64,000 nucleotides of DNA from Lachnospiraceae bacterium XBB2008 (lineage in GTDB: Bacteria > Bacillota > Clostridia > Lachnospirales > Lachnospiraceae), in assembly GCA_900102235.1 (NCBI GenBank), contig FMVL01000009.1, positions 62,001 to 126,000 on the forward strand, written 5' to 3'. The number at the start of each line of letters is the position of its first letter. The stretch's first letter is position 1. Shown here piece after piece: positions 54,875-63,329 of the stretch. Under the pieces are notes generated by a model. It was given only the letters and a program-made list of their open reading frames with translations, did not search any database and was not told the origin of the DNA. A program made the position numbers and the translations under genes.

Positions 54875-55236
54875 TGGGGTCGTCCTACGGCCAGTTCATA
54901 GTTGTACTTCTTATATTTGTCGGCGTTCTGGCGGTTACGCTGTGGGTCACCAGGTGGTTGTCGGGTTACCAGAAGACCATGGGTGCCGGATCGAATATAC
55001 AGTTGATCGAAACACAGTCCCTCGCCACGGGCAAATATATACAGATAGTACGCATAGGTGACAGATATTTTGCACTTGCCGTGTCAAAAGACAATGTCAC
55101 TCTGATAAGTGAACTTGAAAAGGATTCTCTTATCATACGTGAAAGCGGCTCCCGGGCTCCTTCTTTTAAGGAGATACTGTCCGGAACCAGATCGGTAGGT
55201 GGTGGGGAAACCCCGGAAAATGAGAACAAAGAGTAG
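54874..55236 (+). CDS. fliO: Flagellar biosynthesis protein FliO/FliZ
   Basis: A 120-residue protein with one membrane helix (about 7-28) followed by a small cytoplasmic domain with IQLIETQSLATGKYIQIVRI and YFALAVSKDNVTLIS, matching FliO. It helps assemble the FliP ring of the export gate. It overlaps cheY by one base and fliP by about 17 bp. The sequence is short and diverged, so the call leans on position. Confidence 0.88.
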   Translation: MGSSYGQFIVVLLIFVGVLAVTLWVTRWLSGYQKTMGAGSNIQLIETQSLATGKYIQIVRIGDRYFALAVSKDNVTLISELEKDSLIIRESGSRAPSFKEILSGTRSVGGGETPENENKE

Positions 55237-56110
55237 ACGATTTTGTCATCATATAGTCAGATTAATATGCCTGCTGATTTCGGTGGGCATATTGTGTGTA
55301 TCGGGGCCTGCCGTTATCAGGGCCCATGCCGTGGAAGACATAGATGCGAACGAGCATCATCTGACCGGTGACAGAGAAGACAGTACGAATATCGATGAAC
55401 CCGGGACCAGCGATTCGCCCGAGGATCTGGCTGACTTAAACATCGCCAATACCGTTACCGTCACATATGCAAACGGTAACGGGCAGATCAATGGTGCACT
55501 CAGGATACTTATCATCCTGACGATGATAGCGATCGCCCCGTTCCTGATCATCATGCTGACATGCTTTACGAGGATCATCGTCGTATTGCATTTCACACGA
55601 ATGGCCCTGAACACGCAGACGGCTCCGCCCAATAACGTGTTGATAGGGTTAGCTTTGTTTCTTACGTTCTTTATCATGCAGCCTACCATCATGACGGTCT
55701 ACAATGAGGCGATAGTGCCTTTTGAAGCCGGCGAACTCGAATCGGCGGAAGCATTCGAGGCGGGCATGAAGCCCATCCGTGAGTTCATGTATCCGCAGAC
55801 CCAGCAGAAGGATATGCTCATGTTCATGGAGATATCCCGGACGGAATGGGACGGAACTCTTGAATCCATCCCGAATGCGGTGCTGGTACCGAGTTTTATC
55901 ATTTCGGAACTTAGAAGCGCGTTTATTATCGGCTTTTTGATATATATTCCTTTTATCGTGATAGATATGGTCGTGGCATCGACCCTGATGAGCATGGGTA
56001 TGATGATGCTGCCTCCGACTACGATCTCAGCCCCGTTCAAGATACTTCTGTTCGTCTTGGCCGACGGCTGGAATCTCGTGATCATGAATGTAGTCAGGAC
56101 ATATTATTAG
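55220..56110 (+). CDS. fliP: Flagellar export gate protein FliP
   Basis: A 296-residue export gate component. A cleavable-type signal (about 10-35) is typical of FliP. Three or more membrane helices follow, with LTCFTRIIVVLHFTRMALNTQ and the conserved APPNNVLIGLALFLTFFIMQP (core NNVLIGLALFLTFF). SFIISELRSAFIIGFLIYIPF lies near the end. ATG at 55220 is chosen; a GTG at 55199 would extend it by seven residues. It forms the core pore with FliQ and FliR. Confidence 0.95.
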   Translation: MRTKSRRFCHHIVRLICLLISVGILCVSGPAVIRAHAVEDIDANEHHLTGDREDSTNIDEPGTSDSPEDLADLNIANTVTVTYANGNGQINGALRILIILTMIAIAPFLIIMLTCFTRIIVVLHFTRMALNTQTAPPNNVLIGLALFLTFFIMQPTIMTVYNEAIVPFEAGELESAEAFEAGMKPIREFMYPQTQQKDMLMFMEISRTEWDGTLESIPNAVLVPSFIISELRSAFIIGFLIYIPFIVIDMVVASTLMSMGMMMLPPTTISAPFKILLFVLADGWNLVIMNVVRTYY

Positions 56111-56126
56111 TCAGTGAGGTGACGAT

Positions 56127-56396
56127 ATGAGCATAGGTGACGTACAGCGTATCATAAGCGATGGTTTGTTCTGTATCCTGAAAACGGCTCTTCCGGTGCT
56201 GCTTGTCAGCCTTGCCGTAGGTCTTGCGGTTTCCATTTTTCAGACCGTTACATCGATCCAGGAGCAGACACTTACGTTCGTGCCCAAGGTTCTGGCGATC
56301 TTCCTGACTTTGACACTCATAGGTAACTGGATGCTGAACAATCTGGTCACTTATGTCAGTGATCTGTGGAGCGGATTTGCGGTTTATATAAGGTAG
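56127..56396 (+). CDS. fliQ: Flagellar export gate protein FliQ
   Basis: An 89-residue protein with two membrane helices (about 17-38 and 50-75). LPVLLVSLAVGLAVSIFQ and TSIQEQTLTFVPK are the family signature. It forms the helical gate together with FliP and FliR. Positioned 16 bp after fliP, with GAGGTGAC as ribosome site. Confidence 0.96.
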   Translation: MSIGDVQRIISDGLFCILKTALPVLLVSLAVGLAVSIFQTVTSIQEQTLTFVPKVLAIFLTLTLIGNWMLNNLVTYVSDLWSGFAVYIR

Positions 56397-56400
56397 AAGC

Positions 56401-57180
56401 ATGCTTGACATAAGCTTTTCGTATGCTGACCTGCAACATTTTCTGCTGATAGTTGTAAGGGTTACCAGTTTCATATTCATAGCTCCGTTTTTCGGCATGA
56501 ATAACACTCCCAGGCGAGTCAAGATAGGCATGGGACTGATGATATCGATATTGCTCTACGGTATCGTGGAGAGGCCGGAGCTGGTGTTTGATTCGGAGAT
56601 CGAATACGCGATCATAGTGATGCGTGAGGTCATATGCGGCCTGCTGATCGGCCTCGGAGCTCAGCTTGTAACAACAGTCACCGTTTTGGCCGGATATATA
56701 GTGGATATCGAGACCGGTATGAGCATGGCTCAGGTCTTTGATGTCAATACAAGACAGCAGGTTTCGATATCGAGCGGAATTTATCAATACTCATTCATGC
56801 TCATCATGATCATATCCGGAATGTATCAGTATCTGGTCGGGGCGCTGGTTGATTCATTCACGCTGATCCCTGTCGGTGGAGCGCAGTTTAATGCCGGGAA
56901 ACTGGTATCGCAGGTCGTTACTTTTATGGGAGAGTACATGAGCATCGGTTTCAGGATCGCTCTTCCCATATTCTGCTGTATACTGCTGCTCAACTCGATC
57001 CTGGGTATCCTGGCCAAGGTAGCACCGCAGATGAACATGTTTGCCGTCGGTATGCAGTTGAAGGTGCTGACGGGATTATCTCTTTTATACATTACCGTTT
57101 TTACTTTGCCCAGGATCTCGGAGTTCATTTTTACCGAGATGAAGAGGATGATAGTAGGTTTTGTAGAGGGTATGATGTGA
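56401..57180 (+). CDS. fliR: Flagellar export gate protein FliR
   Basis: A 259-residue membrane protein with about six helices. RVTSFIFIAPFFG near the N-terminus, VDIETGMSMAQVFDVNTRQQ in the middle and FRIALPIFCCILLLNSILG near the end fit FliR. It completes the FliPQR pore complex. Its stop overlaps the flhB start. Confidence 0.95.
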   Translation: MLDISFSYADLQHFLLIVVRVTSFIFIAPFFGMNNTPRRVKIGMGLMISILLYGIVERPELVFDSEIEYAIIVMREVICGLLIGLGAQLVTTVTVLAGYIVDIETGMSMAQVFDVNTRQQVSISSGIYQYSFMLIMIISGMYQYLVGALVDSFTLIPVGGAQFNAGKLVSQVVTFMGEYMSIGFRIALPIFCCILLLNSILGILAKVAPQMNMFAVGMQLKVLTGLSLLYITVFTLPRISEFIFTEMKRMIVGFVEGMM

Positions 57181-58289
57181 GCCTGAAATATGACCTTCAG
57201 TTCTTCGCCAAGGACGGTCCCGGCGGAGAAAAAACCGAACCGGCTACACAGAAGAAACTCGAAGATGCCCGTAAGGAAGGGCAGGTAGCCAAGAGCAGGG
57301 AAGTCAGTAACGCGGCCATGCTGTTCGCGCTGTTTATCTTTATCGGAACGGCGATAGCGTATTACGGCAGGAGCTTCCTTAATCTCTTTGAGGTCGTATA
57401 TAACCGTATCCCCGAGTGGACGGTCATGTATCAGGGTGAGATGCCCTATGCCACGATTTACAGCGGATTGAATCTGATCGTCCGGCGGTTTTTGATCATA
57501 GTACTGCCGGCGCTGCTGATAGGTTTTTTTGTTCCGTTCATCGCCAACATAGTCCAGGTCAGATGGAGCCCTACGACCAAGCCGATGAAACCTAAACTCA
57601 GCAAGCTCAATCCGATCAACGGAGTGAAGAGGATATTCTCTCTCAATTCACTCATGGAGCTGATCAAATCGTTATTGAAGATCGGCATCATCGGCTGGAT
57701 GGCGTTCCTGTATCTGAGACAGAATCAGGACAAACTGCTGATAATCATGGATATGCCCATCATGGATGCACTGAAGCTCTTAAGCAGCACGGTCGTGTCT
57801 TTGGGAATAAGGATATCCGCCGCCTATCTTGTGATCGCCGCCGCTGATTTTCTGTATCAGAAATGGAAATTCAGCGAAGACATGAAGATGACCAAGCAGG
57901 AGGTCAAGGACGAATACAAGAACATGGAAGGTGATCCTCAGATCAAGGGCAAACAGCGGCAGAGGATGATGGAGGCGTCAAGACGACGCATGATGCAGCA
58001 GCTTCCACAGGCAGACGTGGTCATCACCAACCCTACGCATTATGCCGTTGCGATCAAGTATGATCCTGATCTGTATGATGCCCCGTATGTTGTAGCTAAG
58101 GGAAGCGATTATCTGGCAGCCAGGATCAAGGAGATAGCCAGGGAAAACAATATTGAGATAGTGGAAAACAAGCCTTTGGCTCGAATGCTATACGCCAACG
58201 TCGACGTGGATCAGATAGTTCCTCCGGAATTGTATCAGGCAGTGGCGGAGGTACTCGCATTCGTATACCACGTTCAGGGTAAAGTGTGA
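57177..58289 (+). CDS. flhB: Flagellar export switch protein FlhB
   Basis: A 370-residue protein. The N-terminal half carries four membrane helices after a cytoplasmic GEKTEPATQKKLEDARKEGQ (core EKTEPATQKKLEDARK). The cytoplasmic C-terminal domain has the self-cleavage site N285-P286-T287-H288 in VVITNPTHYAVAIKY. Cleavage there, together with FliK, switches export from hook to filament proteins. It starts with GTG overlapping fliR. A paired repeat element lies after the stop. Confidence 0.97.
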   Translation: MSLKYDLQFFAKDGPGGEKTEPATQKKLEDARKEGQVAKSREVSNAAMLFALFIFIGTAIAYYGRSFLNLFEVVYNRIPEWTVMYQGEMPYATIYSGLNLIVRRFLIIVLPALLIGFFVPFIANIVQVRWSPTTKPMKPKLSKLNPINGVKRIFSLNSLMELIKSLLKIGIIGWMAFLYLRQNQDKLLIIMDMPIMDALKLLSSTVVSLGIRISAAYLVIAAADFLYQKWKFSEDMKMTKQEVKDEYKNMEGDPQIKGKQRQRMMEASRRRMMQQLPQADVVITNPTHYAVAIKYDPDLYDAPYVVAKGSDYLAARIKEIARENNIEIVENKPLARMLYANVDVDQIVPPELYQAVAEVLAFVYHVQGKV

Positions 58290-58294
58290 TTTAA

Positions 58295-58328
58295 GTTTAC
58301 ATAAATCCGGCCAAGTAGTTTACATAAC
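58295..58328 (+). repeat. Paired GTTTACATAA element between flhB and flhA
   Basis: Two copies of GTTTACATAA 23 bp apart, with a spacer beginning ATCCGG. The 34 bp unit aligns with the element at 22480-22512. It sits 23 bp before the flhA start and immediately before its ribosome site AAGGAGG. Confidence 0.65.
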
Positions 58329-58351
58329 ACAAAACAGGAAAGGAGGAACAA

Positions 58352-60394
58352 ATGGGTAAGTTAAGGATAGCCGATGCCGGCGTTGCCGTATATCTGCTCA
58401 TCGCTTTTATCATGCTCATAGTTCCCATTCCGTCACTTTTGCTGGATATCTTTCTGGCAACTGACATGGCGATCAGCTTTACGATCCTGTTTACCTGTAT
58501 GTTCTCGCTGGAAGTGCTGGATATGTCATACTATCCCACGATCCTGCTTTTTTCCACGATATTCCGTATCGCCCTGAACGTATCATCCACGAGACTGATC
58601 CTCTCGACCGGTGAAGCCGGAAACGTTATTCAGGTCTTCGGTGAGTTCGTCGGTGCGGGCGATCTGGTCATCGGTGTCATCGTTTATCTGATATTGCTGA
58701 TAGTTCAGTTCATGGTCATCAACAAAGGTTCCGAGCGCGTGGCTGAAGTTACCGCCAGATTTACCCTGGACGCCATGCCCGGTAAGCAGATGGCGATAGA
58801 TGCGGACCTTAATACCGGAGCGATCACGGATGTTGAAGCCAAGGCCAGACGAGACAAGATCCAGGAAGAAGCGAGCTTCTTCGGTTCCATGGACGGTGCC
58901 GTCAAGTATGTAAAAGGAGATGCGACCGCAGGCCTGATCATAACCGCGGTTAACATCATCGGCGGTATCGCGATGGGCATGCTCAGGAACGGTATGGATA
59001 TGCAGACCGCTCTTGACCACTATTCGATCCTGACCATCGGTGACGGTCTGGTAAGCCAGATACCTTCTCTGCTCATATCGCTTTCGACAGGTATCCTGGT
59101 AACCAAAGGATCCAAGAATGCCGATTTCGGTACAGTGCTCATAGGGCAGCTCTTCGGAATACCCAAGGCATTGTACATAGTCGGCGGCGTCATGGCTTTC
59201 CTGGGGATCGTCACACCGCTGAACACCATACTTTTCGTAGTCATAGGCGCGTTTTTCATCATTACGGCAAGAGTCATAGCCGGCACTATAGAAACAGCCA
59301 AGATCGAGGCTGAAGTCGAGAGTGAGGAGGCTGCGGCTGAGGAGATCCGGCAGCCCGAAAACGTTACCTCGCTGCTCAATGTCGATCCCATCGAGCTTGA
59401 GTTCGGTTACGGTATCATTCCTCTGGCGGATGTCAATCAGGGCGGCGACCTGCTAGACCGAGTTGTCATGATCAGGCGTCAGATAGCTCTTGAACTTGGT
59501 ACGGTTGTGCCGATCATACGTTTGAGGGATAACATACAGCTTAATCCGAACCAGTACATCATCAAGATCAAGGGCGTGCAGGTTTCGGAAGGAGAGATCC
59601 TGTTTGACCACTATCTGGCCATGAATCCCGGATATGTTGAGGAACAGATCCCCGGTATCGAGACCAGAGAGCCTTCATTCGGTCTCCCGGCTACATGGAT
59701 CACCGAAGGCCAGAGGGAAAGAGCCGAGAGCATGGGCTATACGGTTGTAGATCCTCCTTCGATCATCGCCACGCACCTGACTGAGATCATCAGACAGCAT
59801 ATTGCGGAACTGCTGACCAGACAGGATGTTCAGAACCTGATAGATAACCTGAAGGAGACCAATCCTTCGATAGTGGATGAACTCGTACCCAAGCTCCTCG
59901 GTCTCGGAGAGGTTCAGAAGGTTCTTCAGAATCTGCTCAAAGAGGGCATCTCGATCAGGGATCTGCTCACGATATTCGAGACGATGGCCGATTATGCCAC
60001 GACAACGAGAGACACGGATATCCTTACCGAATACATAAGACAGGCACTCAAACGTGCCATATCCAATAAGTATTTTCCTGCCAATGAAGTCACACAGGTC
60101 GTTACCGTGGACGCCACGGTTGAGCAGGAGATCATGGCGAGTGTCAAGCAGACCGAACAGGGAGCGTATCTGACCATGGATCCTCAGAAGATCGAGGCGA
60201 TCATGAACAGCGTCAGGGTCGAGAAGGAGAAACTCGAAAACCTCGGCAGGAACCCCATAGTCGTCACTTCGCCTATCGTCAGGGCGTATTTCAAGAAGCT
60301 GACGGAAGAGTACTTTAAGGATCTGATAGTTGTGTCTTATAATGAGATAGACACCGATGTAAGCATTCAATCAGTAGGAATGGTAACAGCATAG
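58352..60394 (+). CDS. flhA: Flagellar export gate protein FlhA
   Basis: A 680-residue protein with an N-terminal domain of about eight membrane helices (1-310) containing FRIALNVSSTRLIL and the FHIPEP-type loop DAMPGKQMAIDADLNTG, family hallmarks. The cytoplasmic C-terminal domain (about 340-680) forms the docking ring for chaperone-substrate complexes. It is the ion-conducting gate of the export machine. AAGGAGG precedes the start. Confidence 0.97.
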   Translation: MGKLRIADAGVAVYLLIAFIMLIVPIPSLLLDIFLATDMAISFTILFTCMFSLEVLDMSYYPTILLFSTIFRIALNVSSTRLILSTGEAGNVIQVFGEFVGAGDLVIGVIVYLILLIVQFMVINKGSERVAEVTARFTLDAMPGKQMAIDADLNTGAITDVEAKARRDKIQEEASFFGSMDGAVKYVKGDATAGLIITAVNIIGGIAMGMLRNGMDMQTALDHYSILTIGDGLVSQIPSLLISLSTGILVTKGSKNADFGTVLIGQLFGIPKALYIVGGVMAFLGIVTPLNTILFVVIGAFFIITARVIAGTIETAKIEAEVESEEAAAEEIRQPENVTSLLNVDPIELEFGYGIIPLADVNQGGDLLDRVVMIRRQIALELGTVVPIIRLRDNIQLNPNQYIIKIKGVQVSEGEILFDHYLAMNPGYVEEQIPGIETREPSFGLPATWITEGQRERAESMGYTVVDPPSIIATHLTEIIRQHIAELLTRQDVQNLIDNLKETNPSIVDELVPKLLGLGEVQKVLQNLLKEGISIRDLLTIFETMADYATTTRDTDILTEYIRQALKRAISNKYFPANEVTQVVTVDATVEQEIMASVKQTEQGAYLTMDPQKIEAIMNSVRVEKEKLENLGRNPIVVTSPIVRAYFKKLTEEYFKDLIVVSYNEIDTDVSIQSVGMVTA

Positions 60395-60395
60395 A

Positions 60396-61658
60396 ATGAT
60401 CATCAAGAAGTTTACAGCCAAAACCGAGGCGGAAGCTACCGCGGAGGCAAGAAAAGAACTCGGACCCAACGTGGTCGTAATGAACGTTCGGAGCGTCAAG
60501 CAAAAGGGGATTTTCTATTTTCTGAAAGCGCCTCTCATGGAGGTTACGGTAGCACTTGAGGAAGAAGGGGAGCCCAATGCCGTACGACGCAGGGTGGTGA
60601 CTCCCGAGCCCGCACCCGCAGACGATCCCGTCCGCGAGGCAGTCAGCCGTGTGAGCTCTCTGGTAAATGCCGATCTTGAGAAAGAAAAGAAGGTATCGGA
60701 CGAAGAGCACCATGACTCGGTCATAGAAGAGAAACTGGATTCCCTGCAGAGCCTGCTTGAAAAGCAGATAGCTTCTCCCGCACCCGCACAGGAGTCCGAG
60801 CAGACCAAAGCGGCGCCGAAACCCGCACAGGAGGACGGATCCAAGGTAGATGATGTGGATGCCGAGCTCCTGAAGTTCATGAAGCTTCTTTATAACACCA
60901 TGATCGATAATGAGGTCAATGAGAAAGTTGCCAATGCGATCATAGAAGAGACACGCAAGTCTTCCAAGCCGGGCATGCCTTTTGACTATGCCCTGGCTGC
61001 CACATATCAGAAGATGATCCTCAAGTTCGGCACACCGCAGACGATCACTCCGGCAACGCGCGGACCGAAGGTCGTATTTTTCATAGGACCTACGGGCGTC
61101 GGCAAGACTACGACCATAGCCAAGATCGCTTCGAAGTTTTCGGTTGAGGAAGGCAGGAAGGTCGCCCTGCTCACTGCAGATACCTACAGGATAGCCGCTG
61201 CCGAGCAGCTCCGTACATATGCGAACATTCTGGAAGTTCCGTTCAGGATCGTCTTTTCCGTGGAAGATGTGGAAAAGGCACTGGATGACTTCGTTGCCTA
61301 TGATTACATACTGGTCGATACGGCCGGACATTCGCACCAGAATGAGACTCAGCGCGAGCAGATGAATGAATTCATACACTCTGTGGACGGACTTGCCGAG
61401 AAGGAGACGTTCCTCGTCCTTTCGGCTACCACCAAATACAGAGATCTGATCAGCATTGCGGATACATATTCGGCAATGACGGATTACAAGCTGATCTTCA
61501 CCAAACTGGATGAGACCACTACGCTCGGTAATCTGCTCAACTTAAAACTTCATACCGGCACTACGATATCGTATGTGACCAACGGACAGAACGTACCCGA
61601 TGATATAGCACCGTTTAATCCGCAGAAGACAGTGAAGCTGCTTCTCGGCGGAAAGTGA
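60396..61658 (+). CDS. flhF: Flagellar SRP-like GTPase FlhF
   Basis: A 420-residue FlhF. The N-terminal 120 residues are a variable basic-acidic B domain (MIIKKFTAKTEAEATAEARK at its start). The N domain follows (about 165-215). The G domain has the P-loop FIGPTGVGKTTTIAKIA, LLTADTYRIAAAEQLRTYA, the DTAGHSH motif, and TKLDETTTLGNLL. It sets flagellar number and placement with FlhG. It starts 1 bp after flhA. Confidence 0.96.
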   Translation: MIIKKFTAKTEAEATAEARKELGPNVVVMNVRSVKQKGIFYFLKAPLMEVTVALEEEGEPNAVRRRVVTPEPAPADDPVREAVSRVSSLVNADLEKEKKVSDEEHHDSVIEEKLDSLQSLLEKQIASPAPAQESEQTKAAPKPAQEDGSKVDDVDAELLKFMKLLYNTMIDNEVNEKVANAIIEETRKSSKPGMPFDYALAATYQKMILKFGTPQTITPATRGPKVVFFIGPTGVGKTTTIAKIASKFSVEEGRKVALLTADTYRIAAAEQLRTYANILEVPFRIVFSVEDVEKALDDFVAYDYILVDTAGHSHQNETQREQMNEFIHSVDGLAEKETFLVLSATTKYRDLISIADTYSAMTDYKLIFTKLDETTTLGNLLNLKLHTGTTISYVTNGQNVPDDIAPFNPQKTVKLLLGGK

Positions 61659-61670
61659 AAGTGACTTGGG

Positions 61671-62573
61671 ATGGATCAGGCAACCGGATTAAGAAATCTC
61701 GTAAAATCGAATAATGTATCAACCGGAAACACCTCGGGACGCCCCATTTCCAGAGTCATTACGGTGACGAGCGGAAAAGGCGGAGTCGGCAAATCAAACA
61801 CATCCATCAACCTGGCGATACAGTTTCGCAAGCTGGGCCAGAGGGTGATAATCCTTGATGCCGATTTCGGACTTGCCAATATAGAGATCATGTTCGGCGC
61901 AGTTCCGAAACATAACCTTTGCGATCTGATATATCAGAACAAGAATATTCGTGAGATAATCACATGGGGCCCCATGGAGGTCGGATTCATATCCGGCGGT
62001 TCGGGTATAGCGGGGATGTCCAATCTCGGACGTGACTATCTCACATACATCATACAGAACCTGGCGGAACTGGATGCCATAGCCGACATCATCATAGTGG
62101 ATACCGGAGCCGGAATATCCGATGCGGTACTTGAGTTTCTGGTTGCGAGCGGCGAGATCCTGCTCGTGACTACTCCCGAGCCCACATCCATCACCGACTC
62201 GTATTCCCTGCTCAAGGCCCTGAACAGACACAACAGGTTTGACCGGGACTATTCGCAGATCAAAGTGGTAGCCAATAAGGTGGATTCCGATTCCGAGGGC
62301 CAGGCGCTTTTTAACAAGCTCAATGCCGTTGTGAACAGATATCTGCATCTGCCGATCTCCTATCTCGGGGCAGTGCCTCAGGATCAGCAGCTGGTCAAGG
62401 CGGTCATGCAGCAGATGCCCGTGTCGATCCAGAATCCGTCTGCCAAGTCGTCACAGGCATACGAGACCATCGCGGCCAAGCTTATGAACATCGACACGAG
62501 CAAACTTCATAAACGCGGAATGGCGGCGTTTTTCTCTCATATAGTTACTACAGCCAAAAAAGCACAGACTTGA
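61671..62573 (+). CDS. flhG: Flagellar number regulator FlhG (MinD-like ATPase)
   Basis: A 300-residue ParA/MinD-family ATPase. The N-terminal segment resembles the DQATGLRNLVKS FlhF-activating helix. The deviant Walker A is TSGKGGVGKSN; the second box is ILDADFGLANIEIMFG; the third is IIVDTGAGIS. A C-terminal amphipathic helix would bind membrane. It stimulates FlhF GTP hydrolysis. It follows flhF by 12 bp, as usual. Confidence 0.95.
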   Translation: MDQATGLRNLVKSNNVSTGNTSGRPISRVITVTSGKGGVGKSNTSINLAIQFRKLGQRVIILDADFGLANIEIMFGAVPKHNLCDLIYQNKNIREIITWGPMEVGFISGGSGIAGMSNLGRDYLTYIIQNLAELDAIADIIIVDTGAGISDAVLEFLVASGEILLVTTPEPTSITDSYSLLKALNRHNRFDRDYSQIKVVANKVDSDSEGQALFNKLNAVVNRYLHLPISYLGAVPQDQQLVKAVMQQMPVSIQNPSAKSSQAYETIAAKLMNIDTSKLHKRGMAAFFSHIVTTAKKAQT

Positions 62574-62595
62574 TCTGTGACATCAGGAGGTATGC

Positions 62596-63327
62596 ATGCT
62601 ATCTAAATATGTAGTGGTGGGGAACCGCGTGGAACTTCAATCGGTCAGAAGACTTAAACTGAATGAAGAGGGCGGTAACGAAGAGCGTAAAGTATACACG
62701 ACCAAAGTATACGACATCATATCCGATGAGCGTATCGAACTTCTTATGCCCATGGAGCAGACCAAACTCATACTGCTCCCGGTTGACGGCGAGTATGAGC
62801 TCTGCTTCTATACCGATAACGGCCTGTATCAGTGCGTGGCCAAGGTCGTGGACAGATACCGCGATAACAATATCTATGTACTCGCACTCGACCTGACTAC
62901 GAACCTGCGTAAGTATCAGAGAAGAGAGTATTACAGGTTCAGCTGCGCTCTTGAGATGAATTCCCGCGAACTTCTTAAGGAAGAGATAGAATCTCTCAAT
63001 CATTCCCAGACTTCTCTCCAACCCGAACTGCCTCTCAAACGGAGCGTCATAGTAGACATCAGCGGCGGCGGCTTAAGATTCGTATCCAATCTTGAATATG
63101 AAAAAGGCAGCATCATCCTGTGCAACTACAATCTGGTCGTGGACGGGGCGGCTAAGCATTACAGCCTTGTGGGCAGGGTGCTCTCCGTCGAGGAACTCGA
63201 GAACCGTCCCGGTGTATACGAGCACCGCGTGCAGTATGTAAACATGGATGTGGATGAGCGTGAAGAGATCATAAAATATATATTTAATGAAGAGCGCAAG
63301 AACAGGCACAAAGAGAAAGGCATTTAA
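62596..63327 (+). CDS. PilZ domain protein, YcgR-like (flagellar brake)
   Basis: A 243-residue protein. An N-terminal YcgR-like domain (about 15-105) precedes a PilZ domain (about 110-235) with the cyclic-di-GMP motifs RREYYRFSC and DISGGGLRF. In Bacillus the equivalent (YpfA/MotI) binds the stator and stops the motor at high cyclic di-GMP. The start at 62596 was chosen by the conserved reading frame after AGGAGG; an overlapping ATG at 62592 is in another frame. It lies between flhG and cheB. Confidence 0.9.
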   Translation: MLSKYVVVGNRVELQSVRRLKLNEEGGNEERKVYTTKVYDIISDERIELLMPMEQTKLILLPVDGEYELCFYTDNGLYQCVAKVVDRYRDNNIYVLALDLTTNLRKYQRREYYRFSCALEMNSRELLKEEIESLNHSQTSLQPELPLKRSVIVDISGGGLRFVSNLEYEKGSIILCNYNLVVDGAAKHYSLVGRVLSVEELENRPGVYEHRVQYVNMDVDEREEIIKYIFNEERKNRHKEKGI

Positions 63328-63329
63328 AT

